Source: Paralichthys olivaceus (lineage: Eukaryota; Chordata; Actinopteri; Pleuronectiformes; Paralichthyidae). From it: DNA of 64,000 nucleotides. The stretch is taken from the NCBI RefSeq assembly GCF_024713975.1, contig NC_091116.1, forward strand, positions 12,554,986-12,618,985, read 5' to 3'. The position numbers were made by a program, and so were the translations under genes. Positions 52,972-64,000 of this stretch are shown here, piece after piece. How positions within the stretch are numbered: the first letter of the stretch is position 1; each line of letters begins with the position of its first letter. Below the pieces are notes generated by a model that had not been told where the DNA came from, did not search any database, and worked only from the letters and a program-made list of their open reading frames with translations.

Positions 52972-54108
52972 GGTTCACTGCGGTCGCTCTCTTGGACGCA
53001 GCTGCTTCTGGTTTAGAGTTTCTCTGAGCAGGAGTCAAGGTCGGGTGGACGCTGGTTTCCTGGAGCTGATGATGCTCCTCATGAGGAGGTTGGTGGCTTC
53101 ACTCACCGTGGCTCTGAGGTGACGTGGAACCACAAGTCAAATTGTGAAATTGTGGTTAGCATTAGCAGCGGTGAACTACTTCAAAAACTCGCCACCTAAA
53201 ATAATTTTTGAATCGCTCCTCAACTATCGTTATTCGTTTTTCTTTGAGGAAACTTGAAAGTGATTCTTTTAGCAAATAAAAGTATGAAGGGGAACTTCAT
53301 GAGGGAAATGCAAACTTGTCTCATTGGTTGAAAGATATCTGCATTTTTAAATTGTTTTAAAACCTGTTGTGGAGTCTGAGAATCAAACAGAGATCCTCTT
53401 GTGTTTAAACAGAAAACATTTCAGAAATTAAACTCGTTGAACCAGCTCTCCAGAGGATTTTAAACGAATGATTCATTATCAGAATATCACCTGATTATGT
53501 TTCTGTTGATTCATCCATTCATCAGCTAATCATTTCATTTCTTGTGGCTGTGACTGGCTTCACTGAACAGGTTCAGACAGGAGAATATACTAGATAAATA
53601 AATGATGCTGTCAGACGTTTATTCACAGGTTGTGATTTGAATTCACGTGTGTGTTGTTGTTGTCATATCTTTGTGTGTATTTGTGTGCGATGACTCACAA
53701 AACCCTCCCGCTCGGCTCCAGAGGGTCGAGTTGACCCCTGTCGGTTCATCGTCATCACACGTGTCGTCCTCTGTTTGTGCTTTTTCTGGCCCTCGTCACA
53801 TGTACAGGGAACATGCGTGTGCGACATCAACACAGATGCTCTAACACTCGATGCGCTTTATTGCCCGTTTGTTTTTGAATAGACGGAGGAGGAGGAACAC
53901 ACGGCTTACGTAACATGTGGACGGACATTCAGTCGGTCGTTAATGAGCTGTGTCGTCCTCCTCAGTCTCTTCTCGTCGGAGTGAACATGAATCCAGCTGA
54001 GGCGCTCTGATGCTGATGCTGCGAGCTGTGATGCAACTGTTTACTCAATTATTGATGAGCAGGGGGGAAATGGAGAAGCATGAAAAGGGAGAGTGAAACC
54101 TCCTTGTA

Positions 54109-54136
54109 GTGTGTGTGTGTGTGTGTGTGTGTGCGT

Positions 54137-54171
<35 letters not shown>
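54109..54171. repeat. (TG)n microsatellite with GTGCGT interruptions
   Basis: TG run of 63 bases with three TGCG interruptions in the centre. Confidence 0.95.
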
Positions 54172-54607
54172 ATGCCATCACTGGGCCACCGAATGGAGCA
54201 TGGCAAAAAACGTGAGTCGTTTCCCTTCGGTGCCGACGTACAAGCCAGCTGCACACTGCAAAAAATATCTGTGGCAACATTAAGATATTGGATTTTCCAT
54301 CAAACAGAAAACATTGTTGAATTGAAACTAGCAAACGTACCAAGAAGTCAGTTTATTAGGAACACTAATGCAATGCAGTAAATCTGCCCTTTAGGACAGT
54401 TAGTGATGAGACTGTTTAGAGGAGGTTGTGTTATTTTAGAGGCTTCAGTTGGAATTGTGTTGTGTTATAGACGTCTGATTCTATGTCAGGCTGCATAACA
54501 GAAATATTACCTCTTCCGCCAGGGATCGATGCATCCATAGTGCTGCAGCCCAGGCACACAAAGAGTTAATTGGCTCGGCCGTTGGGGAAGCAGCGAGCTG
54601 TCGGAGA

Positions 54608-54645
54608 GGGAGAGAGAGAGGGAGAGAGAGAGAGAGAGAGAGAGG
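54608..54645. repeat. (GA)n microsatellite
   Basis: GA and GGA purine tract of about 40 bases. Confidence 0.9.
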
Positions 54646-55087
54646 TGTGAGGAAGAGCCAGAGAGAGATGGAAAGCAGGAGGAAGAGGAGAGGGAGAGGC
54701 TGCAGTCTCTTTGCCGCGTGACGGCGTCTGCTGCGTGAGTTTGTTTACATCCACCGGCAGCAGTCAGAGTGGAGCAGATGTCCTTGGGTATGTGTGTCTC
54801 CTCATTACCGTCGTCATCATCACCCAGACACACACACATTCAGACCGTCCTGCGGTGCATGTGGTAGAAAATGCATCGTCATGCTGTATGCTAATCGGTC
54901 ATGTCTCGATCCGTCCCGTGACTTGTTGCTGGACTTGTGCAGAGAAATAATGAGAGGAAGATGCTGCACCGAGACGTGAAAACGATGCAGAGGGGTTTTA
55001 CTGACGCCGTCACTGCTGTGGGTCAACTTTGCTTCAAGGTAAAGAGACATTTTTACAACTGTTTGCAGTGTCAGTGCCAAGCATGGT

Positions 55088-55147
55088 CATCATACACAGT
55101 CAGTGGTCATTATACACAGTCAGTGGTCATCATACACAGTCAGTGGT
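55088..55147. repeat. Three tandem copies of a 20-base unit
   Basis: CATCATACACAGTCAGTGGT is repeated at 55088, 55108 and 55128, with one substitution in the middle copy. It is a small minisatellite. Confidence 0.93.
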
Positions 55148-55248
55148 GCAGTGTAGAGGCAGGTTAATGACTTCTATCTCCTTTGATTCCAACAATACAG
55201 GAAGTAGAGGAGACTAGATATTACCCAACAACCAAACCATCCTCATCA

Positions 55249-55536
55249 CAGACTCTAAATAAAGATGGACGACGTGTCTCCACCGTGCACTGTGACTTGG
55301 CTTCACTTTTGGGCAGCTGCCAAGTCGTCCACGGGCCAAACTAGAAAGTTCTCGTCAAAAAAAACGTTTTTTCTCAAACATGGTTTCCGTCATTTTTCGG
55401 CTAAGTTTGATTTTAATCAGTTAATTGATGATGTCGATCAGGGTGAAGCGTCACGATTGACAGCTGAGACTGAATCGTGATTGGCGGCGCCTGTATCCCA
55501 GATATTTCATCGTCCTCCTCCTTTATTTACAGTCTG
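55249..55536. mobile_element. MITE-like element with 16-base terminal inverted repeats
   Basis: CAGACTCTAAATAAAG at 55249-55264 is the reverse complement, with one mismatch, of CTTTATTTACAGTCTG at 55521-55536. The 288-base interior has no open frame of note, as expected of a non-autonomous element. Its left edge (TAAATAAAGATGGACGACG) recurs with one change at 3398-3416. From memory, similar TATTTACAGTCT ends are common in fish genomes. Target-site duplications were not clear. Confidence 0.5.
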
Positions 55537-56167
55537 AGACTTGTTTCCATCCGTCCTCAACAAAACGAGCGAGTTCAATATTTAGAACTCTCAGTCTCTG
55601 TGAACTAGTGGTTCAAACCTTCGACTCATCATCAGCAAGTCTTGGTTGATTAACTGCTTCATGTGAGCTGACGCTTGCAGTTTGCACAGTCAGTCAAAGA
55701 GAAACTCGCAGCTCGACCCTGCAGATCACTTCTGCTTTCAGCCAGAACAGACCCGTCTTCTGTTTTACGCACTCCGCCACGCTCACAGCTGCACTGGAAG
55801 TGGTTGAAGTGTGAAGATACTCCCAACGCACAATCAGCTTTTCTCACTTTTACAATACTTATATTCGTGTGTATGTGTACTACTCCTGTCAAGATTAGAG
55901 CTTTACTCGTTATGTCACGTCTGTCAGTGTGTGTTCTCGTGAGGACACTTTTAACTACGGAACTCGAGAGTGAGGATGTGTTTGAGACATTTTAGATTTA
56001 GCGGGGCGGGGTGATAATGTTTGTACTTGTTGAAGAGATTATTGTTAAGTTATGTGAAAGTTTCAGATTTAAGTTTCCCTTCTCTCACCAGACACGTGTC
56101 TTTAAGACACTTCCTGAAACAACGGAAGCAAGAGACAGGTTCTCAGACTTACACAATCTGATCTGTA

Positions 56168-56171
<4 letters not shown>

Positions 56172-56214
<43 letters not shown>
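56172..56214. repeat. (TG)n microsatellite
   Basis: Uninterrupted TG run of about 43 bases. Confidence 0.95.
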
Positions 56215-56215
<1 letters not shown>

Positions 56216-56420
56216 CGTTCACCTCTAGTGCAGATGGAAGATTGAATGTGGTGGATATGAACCAATCAAATGATGCAAGGTCACAGAAAGGTCGCGCCAC
56301 TTTGCACGGCTTCGGTGGAAAAACTTTTCTTTCAGACTTGAACTTGAAAAAAAGTGAGAAGAAGCTGTTGCTGTGGGGAGACCGCCCCGACAGAGAGTGA
56401 GGGGGAGAAACTCAGTATGG

Positions 56421-56423
<3 letters not shown>

Positions 56424-56505
<82 letters not shown>
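56424..56505. repeat. (TG)n microsatellite, about 82 bases
   Basis: Uninterrupted TG run, faced by a CA run 113 bases further on, so the two form an imperfectly spaced inverted repeat. Confidence 0.97.
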
Positions 56506-56514
<9 letters not shown>

Positions 56515-56615
56515 TACAGGGTGTGGGCGATGCTCATTTTCATGTGAAAGGACCACAGCTGCTCCGTCCCTCTACGGAAATTATTCATGCTTTATTCTAA
56601 TGCTGATCCTGGAGG

Positions 56616-56617
<2 letters not shown>

Positions 56618-56686
<69 letters not shown>
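56618..56686. repeat. (CA)n microsatellite, about 69 bases
   Basis: Uninterrupted CA run complementary to the TG run at 56424-56505. Confidence 0.97.
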
Positions 56687-56688
<2 letters not shown>

Positions 56689-57017
56689 GTGTTTTTGTGT
56701 CTATTATCGGCTCAATGGAACTACGTGGGGGCTAATTTGCGTTTGTGACACAACTATTCTGACTTTGCTATTTTTTGTTTTATTTTGACGCTGTGATAGA
56801 AAGTGAGCAATGCGCCGTTATAATACCAACTGGATGTTCGCACGCTCAGTGACAAAGTGTCCAGGATGTGAAGCTATACATCACATTCTCCGTTTTACTC
56901 AAACTTTGACATACGATTCACACTAGTATCACGAATCACGGAAGACGCGCTTGGAAACGTCAAACGCAACGAGCTGTGATTTGAAATGTAATATCTGCCA
57001 TTTTCGTTTCTTTTCAG

Positions 57018-57096
57018 GTTGTGAACTGTGAACCACTCATCCTCACTGAACCTGGATCAGCTCACTTCTTCTTTTCCGTCATCCCATCCAGACACT
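57018..57096 (+). other. Possible non-coding 5' exon of inpp4a
   Basis: A good acceptor (TTTCTTTTCAG ending at 57017) and a donor GTGAGT at 57097 bracket 79 bases with no ATG-led frame of note. Position and orientation fit a leader exon of inpp4a; this is only inferred from splice signals. Confidence 0.25.
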
Positions 57097-60000
57097 GTGA
57101 GTAGCTTCACCCTCACAAATATGATGAAGTTATAATTGTCCTCATCATTCTGTGTAAACACTCTTGAGACAGTTTTTTAATCTTATGTTTGACGTGGTTC
57201 AACATTCAAACTGTGCATCGGGGTCATGAGACAGACACGAGTTACACAATGTAAAGCTCTGGGCCTGTTGCTGCGAGCTGTAGTAAAATACATGTTGAAC
57301 TATGCAAAGGTTTTAAGATTAGTTTCAGCCATAATCCCTTTAAGCGCTACTTAAATCCCAAACTAACCCTGGAGCGCTGCTGGATCTCAGGCTCAGCAAC
57401 GCAGCGCAGATTTGACTACGACGTGTGATGGAAACTTTGTCTTCACATACCACAGGTCTGTTTTATCTCCAACACTGTGGTGCTGCTTATAGCCACTGAA
57501 AGCATTTTGTTGAAATGAAAGCATTGCTGAAACAGGAACAGTGGTGGTTTTCTGTTTTTTAGAAAAACCATACACAACGTCACAAGATTTTCTTGCTCAC
57601 GTTTTCAGTGAAGTGGAAAAAGATGAGTGCTGCCGTCCTGAGTCAGGATCAGTTGCACCGATGCTGTTTTGAATAAACTGGGAGCAGAGTGAACAAACGA
57701 GAGAGGCTTTTAAAACACTAGAAATAACTTTATTGTGCTTTTCTTTATATGATTGTAAGTAGCTGAAGACGTCATTAATTAAGAGAGTCAGATAATTAGT
57801 TTCCCCGACCCCTAAACCAAACTGTGTTCTTATAATCGCACCACCAGCTGCTGCACCCGTGGTTGATAAATACATCTCAGGTCACTTTCATTTGTCTTGT
57901 GCTGTTGGATTTGGTGTTGTAAGAGTCAAGGAGGAACCAGATTTCAAAGAACGACCTGTAGACTCGCACACTTCAACACACACACGCTCTAAAAGTGTGT
58001 GAAAGGCCTCTTGGCAACGAGGAAGCTTGAAAATGGGGTTTCACCATGTATGGTCAGCTGGACTCTCACTGCCTTTCAGTCTGTTTCTCTTGCTCTCGGT
58101 CTTTTCTTGCCCGAGGATGAAACTACGACAGAAGCTTCAAACACATGGACGTGAAAACGTTGCGTTCGACAGACGGAGTCAAACAAATCAAACACAGTTG
58201 TGTGGAGGTTGAGTAGAAGACTGTAAACCTGTCGTGATCTTCTCTAGTATGTTGAGTGACCTCTCATGATGGAACTTGCGGGTTTCTCCGACAGATCCTT
58301 CCACTTGAACGTCACATCATTTCACCACCATCTTCCAGAAACAGCTTATTTGTTCCTGAGCAGTCTGCAGAGAAACTCAGGTTGTGTGGTTGGAGATTTG
58401 TTTCAATGGAGGGAAATTATTAAAAGATTTGGCCCGATTCCGAGACAACCAGGCCAGTCCCTGTGAGGACGAGTGCGTGCATCTGTAAAGTCTGTTTATA
58501 CCGCTAATCAACCAGAATCTAAACTTTGTCAACCCTGCACGAGGGTTTTATGTGTCAGGAGCTCTGCCTGGATTTACTGTGGCCTATACAGTGTGTGTGT
58601 GTCTGCCCCAATTCACGTGACTCACAAACCTACACAAACACTAACCCACCGTGCGGGCTAAATTTGGAGCTCCCTTATATGGCAGCATTTTGCGCTCAGT
58701 GAAGATTCTGGGGTTCGACCTCCTCATTTCTCCCGCTCGTTATTTTCTTTCTTCTCTGTCGAACGTCCTCTCACTCTTTTTGCGAGAAGGTGAATTCCCA
58801 GATCTGCCGAAATGACTTCATTGATCTGAGGTGTGTTAAATCTGTCATGTGTTGCCGGGCGAAGGGATTTCTCTTTTCCAGGTTTTTGGGTCATTGCACA
58901 CACGTTCATGCTCTGGGAAGTGTCTATGTGTTTTTCGAAAGGTAGAAACAACTCAAACCATTAACGTGCAACAACATCAGGAAGCTGCAACCCATAAAAA
59001 CAAGGGGCTTGTAAATGGATGCTGTGTAGGAACCGGTTTTTGATAAGGAAAGTTGGAAGCAAATCGTTTTTTGGCTTAAGGTGTGGAAAAAATGACTCCA
59101 GTTGGCCGACACACTGGAAATTTCCTTCCTTGTGAACAAAAACCAGAGATGTGAGGCGTCTGGTAATCTGGTATCATCTGGTAGCATCCGTCTCTGTCTT
59201 CGATACAAAGGAAAGAAAAGCCCCGAAAATTCGGCAAGCACCAAGTGGCTGCAGAGATTGTGCCCACAGAGAAACCCAGGTTTCCTCCAGCCTCAGGTCG
59301 TGTTCCAGATGTTTACTCTGGCAGATGTAGGACATTTGTATCTGAGCTGACGAAAGTGGGACAGAGGAGATCAGTGCCGGACCATTTATGAGGAGGAAGT
59401 AGGCCACCAACTAATAACACAGAACCACAGTTAAGATCTGATCTGTGCGCCCGGTTGGAAAAGATGCAATAGAGTTTAATATTGTTTAAATTCCACATAT
59501 TCACAAACAAATATGTTTTTATAATCTTCAGGAGGTGCAACATGACAGTAGAATCCTCCCCAGATAAACGGAAGACGTCTCCATCTGCGTCTTGTCAAAC
59601 TGGACCATTGGAGCCCGCGTCTGTCACCTGCTTTTGCCGCTTCGCTGCAAATAGGCTAATTGCTCTTTAACAAAATGGGACAGAGGGAACGAGAGCAGGA
59701 GAAGACGAGGAGAGTGGGATGTTAGCTCGTCCACAGCCTGAAAACCTCCAGGGGAACAAATCCCAAAAGATCCGCAGAACAATTCTAGTAAGAGTTGTGG
59801 AGCGACAGACGAGCTTAAGGAAATGATGAGGAAGAGAGAAAGGAATTAAAATAAATTGCGGAGGGGGGACCTCATGAGAAACACACAGTCTCTTAGCAAC
59901 ATCAACTTTCTGTTGGGTGATAACTTCGAACGAGGCAGATAAAATGCTAATTTGTGGGATGACACACACGCAAAGTCAAATAAACACCTTCCTGCACACA

Positions 60001-60636
60001 CAGACAAACAGACTCGGACCGGTTTATTAGGTCCAACTATGATGTTGTCTCATGCAGCAGAGGGATGTTGGCTCAGCTGAGAACTGTGGAGGCTGCAGTC
60101 GGAGGTGGAGAGCTGCAGTTTAGACCTCTGGTATAAATCAACACGTCGTCAGTTCATCAGCGAGAAACTGCAGTTTTCTGAAACTACTTGTAATTTATCA
60201 GTTTGACCTTAAAGACGTCACAAGTTGTGCACTAATCTCTGATATCCGTCTGTGTTGTTGTTCCACGTTCCGCATACATCTCTGTCCTCCTCCTCGCTGC
60301 CGTCGTGGGCGTTGATATATGAACATCGTGAATTTAAATTCATGCGTGTGGTTGAAATTATTTATTTTCTTGACCAAGTCTTATCTTTGAGCTGTTTATG
60401 ATCAACAGCCCAGAGCATCAGTGTGATAATGTGGCTGTGTGGTATTGTATTGATATTTGAGCTTCTTCTCCTCCTTCTTCTTCTCCTCCTCCTCCTCCAC
60501 TCTCCTGTCTCTTTCCATGCAGAGAGGTGAATGAGCTCTACGCAGAAAGAGGGGCTCATCACATGGGAGTGTGTGACGGTGTGTGCGAGGGTGTGTGTTC
60601 AGGCCTCCTGCCGTCGCCCACTCGTCCCGGAGAGGC

Positions 60637-63600
60637 ATGGCGGGGGTCAGAGAGCGCGGCTCCCGGACACAGAGGCCGTGGTCGGTGTACCGGGCCAACA
60701 CGTTCGAGCTGTCCGACGAGATGATCGGCCTGGCTCTCGCAGGTGAGAGGACTTTTAGTCTTTATAGAGGATGTTAAAAAGTTAACTCATAAAAGCAGCA
60801 CCACTGAAAATACGATATCCCACCCGCACACAAACACACAGTGTGTTAAAGTTGTGTGGGAGCGAGCGGCCTCCAACGATCCCTGAGTGCAGCTCTTCAT
60901 CTGTCAACACTTCCCACTGAGAAGCAGTTTCATGACTTCAAGCTCAGAGTGAAGTTTGTTTTCACACACCGAATGTTTGTTCTCCAGGAAACAGTCAGGA
61001 CCCAGACGAACCTGTGCTGGAGTTCAGCATCGGTGAGTGACACGAACACAACATGCACCTGAAGGCTTGTAACAATTAAAGGGGAAGTTTCACGGTTCGT
61101 TACGTCTCATTGAGTTTCAAATTCTCCCGTTCTAGAGGTTTCACCACTTTTATTTGGTCACACGACACCATGACTTCCTCTAAAACTGCTGCATGGGTTT
61201 GTTTGCCTCTGTGTGTGTGTGTGTCTTCTCGTCCAGTCTGCACAGACCTGGTGACTCCTGCTTCGGATCGCAAACCCAACAGCTTTGTAGCAGTGAGCTG
61301 CACGACGCCACCACAGGCCTTCTGGACCAAACACGCCCAGACGGAGGTCATAGAGGTCAGACTTTTTGTTTTTCTGCTCCGAGTCGACCATCTCTCTCCA
61401 GGCCGCTGTGAAATAACGTCATCTCTAGCTTCCACAGAGTGACACGCTTAATTTCGATCGAGCCTCTGCTGCACCTGCGGAGGAAGGTTTAACTCCACCC
61501 ACACCTCCCTCACCCACATGGTTCTGTCGGGGGTGGAGGACGAGGGAGACTGCAAGCACAGACTTTTTAAGAGTTATGGTTTCGAATACACACACCTGTG
61601 ACCTCTGATATCATGTCATCCGCTCTCACAGGCCATAAGCTAACCATCCAGGGCAATTTCAGGTCAGCTGTTCGCATCTAATCTGATTTAATCAGTAAAC
61701 AACGCCCACGAGGGTGTCACGAGTCATCAAATGTAGTTTTACAGGAAGAGCACAGAGATAATTTAACTGAATACATCCTGGATGTAACGTGAGATTTACT
61801 TTGACAGAAATGTTGCTGAGTCGCTGTGTAACTTCCTCCGTCCGCAGGGCACCAGTAATCCCATCTTCCTCAGCAGCGTCGCCTTCTTCCAGGAGTCCAG
61901 CATCAACCAGCAGACGCAGGTGAAACTGGCCGTCTATGACGTCAAGGACCGCTCGCAGGGCACGGTACGACCCGGAGTCACTGTAATAACACTGTGGACT
62001 TTGCTCCCCTCACTTCTCACCGGTTAATAAAGACAAATGAGGAGGTAGTTGTGTGTGAACTCCAGAGTAAACATGCGTCTGCCTCTCTGTCTGTCCAGAT
62101 GTACATGCTGGGCTCCGCACTTTTTCCTGTAAAGGAGTTGTTGCAGGAGAAGAGCCACAGATTGCAGCTGGAACTGAGGTAACACACACACACACACACA
62201 CTGGCTCTATTAAAGTCTATTCTTTTTATTGTTATACATTCATGTTCTCTTTGTACATTTGTAATTGTAACAACATGGCCGAGAAGGTACTGAGGTGAAG
62301 AGGTCTGTGAATCCTCCTGCTCCCCTGTCTTTGTTATTTCTTCTTGATACTTCAAGTAAAATGTGTTTCATTGGACAGATCTGCGGAGAACGTGCGGGTG
62401 GGGAACATCGGCGTAACAGCGTGGCAGATGGAGGACAGAGCGGACCAGAGGATGTCCCTCAACCGCCTGCAAGACGGCATCAACGGCCGGGTGAGAGTCG
62501 GGGGGGAGTTTGAGCTTTCTCATTAATCGGTGTGGTGAGAGTGAGCAGTAGGTGAGTGTAGGTCTGAGAGAGGTGGAGGTGGTTGACACCAGATTAACAC
62601 GACTTCATGCACCTGCAGACGGTGCTGACTGTGGACGAGAGCCTCACGGAGTCGATGGGAGTCCGGATCAAGTACGCCTCGCTATGCAAAGACACCCTGC
62701 TGCGCTCAGGTGATGACATCACTAAACCGTCACACATTTTTCATGTCTGTAAAGGAACATTTCCAGAACGTTCAGGTGAAGCTGTAAAAAAAAAAATGCT
62801 TCTCCCCTGTTTTCGCCCTCTCGCCGTCCTCCGACTATCTTACCCACTCGGCTCCATGTTCACAGATACATGAGAACGTAAATCTCCTTAAGTAGAAATA
62901 TGTATTGACTGTCACTGCAGGGCGGGACGTATCCGTTTACCTCGGGGATGTGTTGCAGATCCAGAAATAACACGTATAATGTTTGGGTTACACGGTTTGA
63001 TCTAATTTTTCAAAAACACAATGGGACCTAATTGAATTTTCTGTGCCTCAGTGTTCGGAGGCACAATGTCCAGGATGTACCGCTTCCCCACGACTGACGG
63101 GAACCATCTACGCGTGCTGGAGCAGATGGCTGAGAGCGTCCTGTCGCTGAACATTCCCAGACAGTTCGTCAAGCTGCTGCTGGAGGAGGACGCGGCCAGG
63201 TCCACACACAATCTTCTTTTCTGACATTTACAGGAGCCGAGGTTCTTGTTGCAGAACAATTGGATGATTTACTTATCTTGGAAGATTTCCCACTTCGCCT
63301 TTTCTCCATCTCCAGGGTCTGTGAGCTGGAGGAGCTGGGAGAGCTGTCCCCCTGCTGGGAGAACCTGCGGCGACAGATCGTCGCTCAGTACCAGACCATA
63401 ATACTAGCATACCAGGAAACGCTGTCCGACCTGAGTGATTACAGAGGTTCGTGTCGCACACATTCTTCCCCGCTTCCTGTCAAGTGAGTTTTGAAAATAC
63501 TCACAATTATCCCCTTGTTTCTCTTTCCCCTCTCTCCGCCCACTGCACGTCAGGTCCGTCATTCAAAGCCAGTAACCTGAAGGCAGAGAGGAAGCTGGAG

Positions 63601-63873
63601 TTCATGCCGACCAACCTCCACGTTCAGAGGATGAGGGTTCAGGATGAGCTCGGCTTCGGTGAGACACTCTCACATCTCGGCTCACGGTTCTGCTCGTTCA
63701 CACACAAGCATCTTTTCTCACATCCTTAACGCTCCGCGGTCCCGTCTGCGTGTGTCTTCTGCAGAGCACACGTATGACGTGATAACAATCGGAGCTCCAG
63801 CCGCTCACTGCCAGGGTTTCAAAAACAGCGGCCTGAGGAAACTCATCCAGAAGTTTGAGGAGGCAAAGAAACA
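60637..63873 (+). CDS. inpp4a: Inositol polyphosphate 4-phosphatase type I, 5' part (gene continues past the window)
   Basis: Removes the 4-phosphate from phosphatidylinositol 3,4-bisphosphate at membranes. Eleven coding exons are present: 60637-60742, 60988-61032, 61237-61355, 61848-61964, 62099-62178, 62379-62490, 62619-62709, 63052-63199, 63316-63446, 63554-63658 and 63765-63873, encoding about 387 residues; the last ends in phase 2 at a GTAAGT donor. The ATG at 60637 sits in good context (GGCATGG), in an exon entered by an acceptor at 60522. An N-terminal C2 domain contains [32 protein letters not shown] and [13 protein letters not shown]. Then come [34 protein letters not shown] and [13 protein letters not shown]. 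These match INPP4A far better than INPP4B. The catalytic CKSAKDRT-type motif lies beyond the right edge. Which teleost duplicate (inpp4aa or inpp4ab) is not decided. Confidence 0.9.
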
Positions 63874-64000
63874 GTAAGTTCAGAGAAAAACATGTGAATC
63901 ATACAAATGCTTTCCTTCTCTTGTTTTCCTGTGATATCTTATCCTTTGCTTCATTCATGATTTCCCTTGTATTGTTTTTAAACGGTTCAGACGTGTGATT

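Larger units (their letters stand above)
52318..60522 (+). other. Microsatellite-dense region, probably inpp4a 5' non-coding exons and introns
   Basis: No supported coding exon. It holds CA/TG arrays, a GA array, a 20-base minisatellite and an inverted-repeat element, listed separately. From about 53100 to 54000 and from 57100 to 60500 the sequence is ordinary and unique-looking, with no recognisable gene. One possible non-coding exon is noted at 57018-57096. Confidence 0.4.

Noticed and set aside
60637-63873. Assignment as INPP4B
   Set aside because: Segments such as [14 protein letters not shown] and [10 protein letters not shown] match INPP4A; INPP4B differs at many of these positions.

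Overview
This window is vertebrate nuclear DNA from a teleost fish. Its genes have many short exons with GT-AG introns, it is very rich in CA/TG and other microsatellites, and it carries degenerate copies of repeats that are common in fish. No bacterial-type genes, rRNA, tRNA genes or CRISPR arrays are visible. The species cannot be named from the sequence alone. I worked out exon structures by hand from splice sites and reading-frame phase; in each complete gene the exon lengths add up to a whole number of codons.

Layout, left to right: (1) 1-6.4 kb is intergenic and repeat-rich, with perfect EGR-type sites. (2) nab1 (+) has a probable non-coding first exon ending near 7316, coding exons at 11210-16062, and a long 3' UTR to about 18.7 kb. 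(3) gls (+) is kidney-type glutaminase, 18 coding exons at 22028-35409. (4) stat1 (-) has 24 coding exons at 42670-36930, lies tail-to-tail with gls, and has a CpG-rich promoter with interferon-response-type elements near 43.9-44.35 kb. (5) mstn (-) is a myostatin of the teleost myostatin-2/mstna type, three exons at 48477-46487. (6) akap19/C2orf88 (+) is a small membrane A-kinase anchor protein with one coding exon at 49649-49966, head-to-head with mstn. (7) 50.5-60.5 kb is a microsatellite-dense stretch, probably containing the inpp4a promoter and non-coding 5' exons. (8) inpp4a (+) is inositol polyphosphate 4-phosphatase type I; its first 11 coding exons (60637-63873) are here and the gene runs off the right edge.

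The nab1-gls-stat1 run and the mstn-akap19 pair both belong to the block that lies on human 2q32. Here HIBCH, INPP1, MFSD6, NEMP2 and STAT4 are missing between them, and inpp4a follows instead. This fits one of the two teleost ohnolog segments after differential gene loss. The genes do not form an operon or a single pathway. They are a transcriptional corepressor, a mitochondrial enzyme, an interferon-signalling transcription factor, a secreted muscle growth inhibitor, a PKA anchor and a phosphoinositide phosphatase.

No wholly new system was found. The observations most worth a second look are: the apparent loss of the tolloid/BMP1 cleavage residue in this myostatin; a perfect estrogen-response-type palindrome fused to DR1 repeats in a myostatin intron; paired ISRE-type elements upstream of stat1 together with an unexplained divergent exon; and EGR sites upstream of nab1, which encodes an EGR corepressor.
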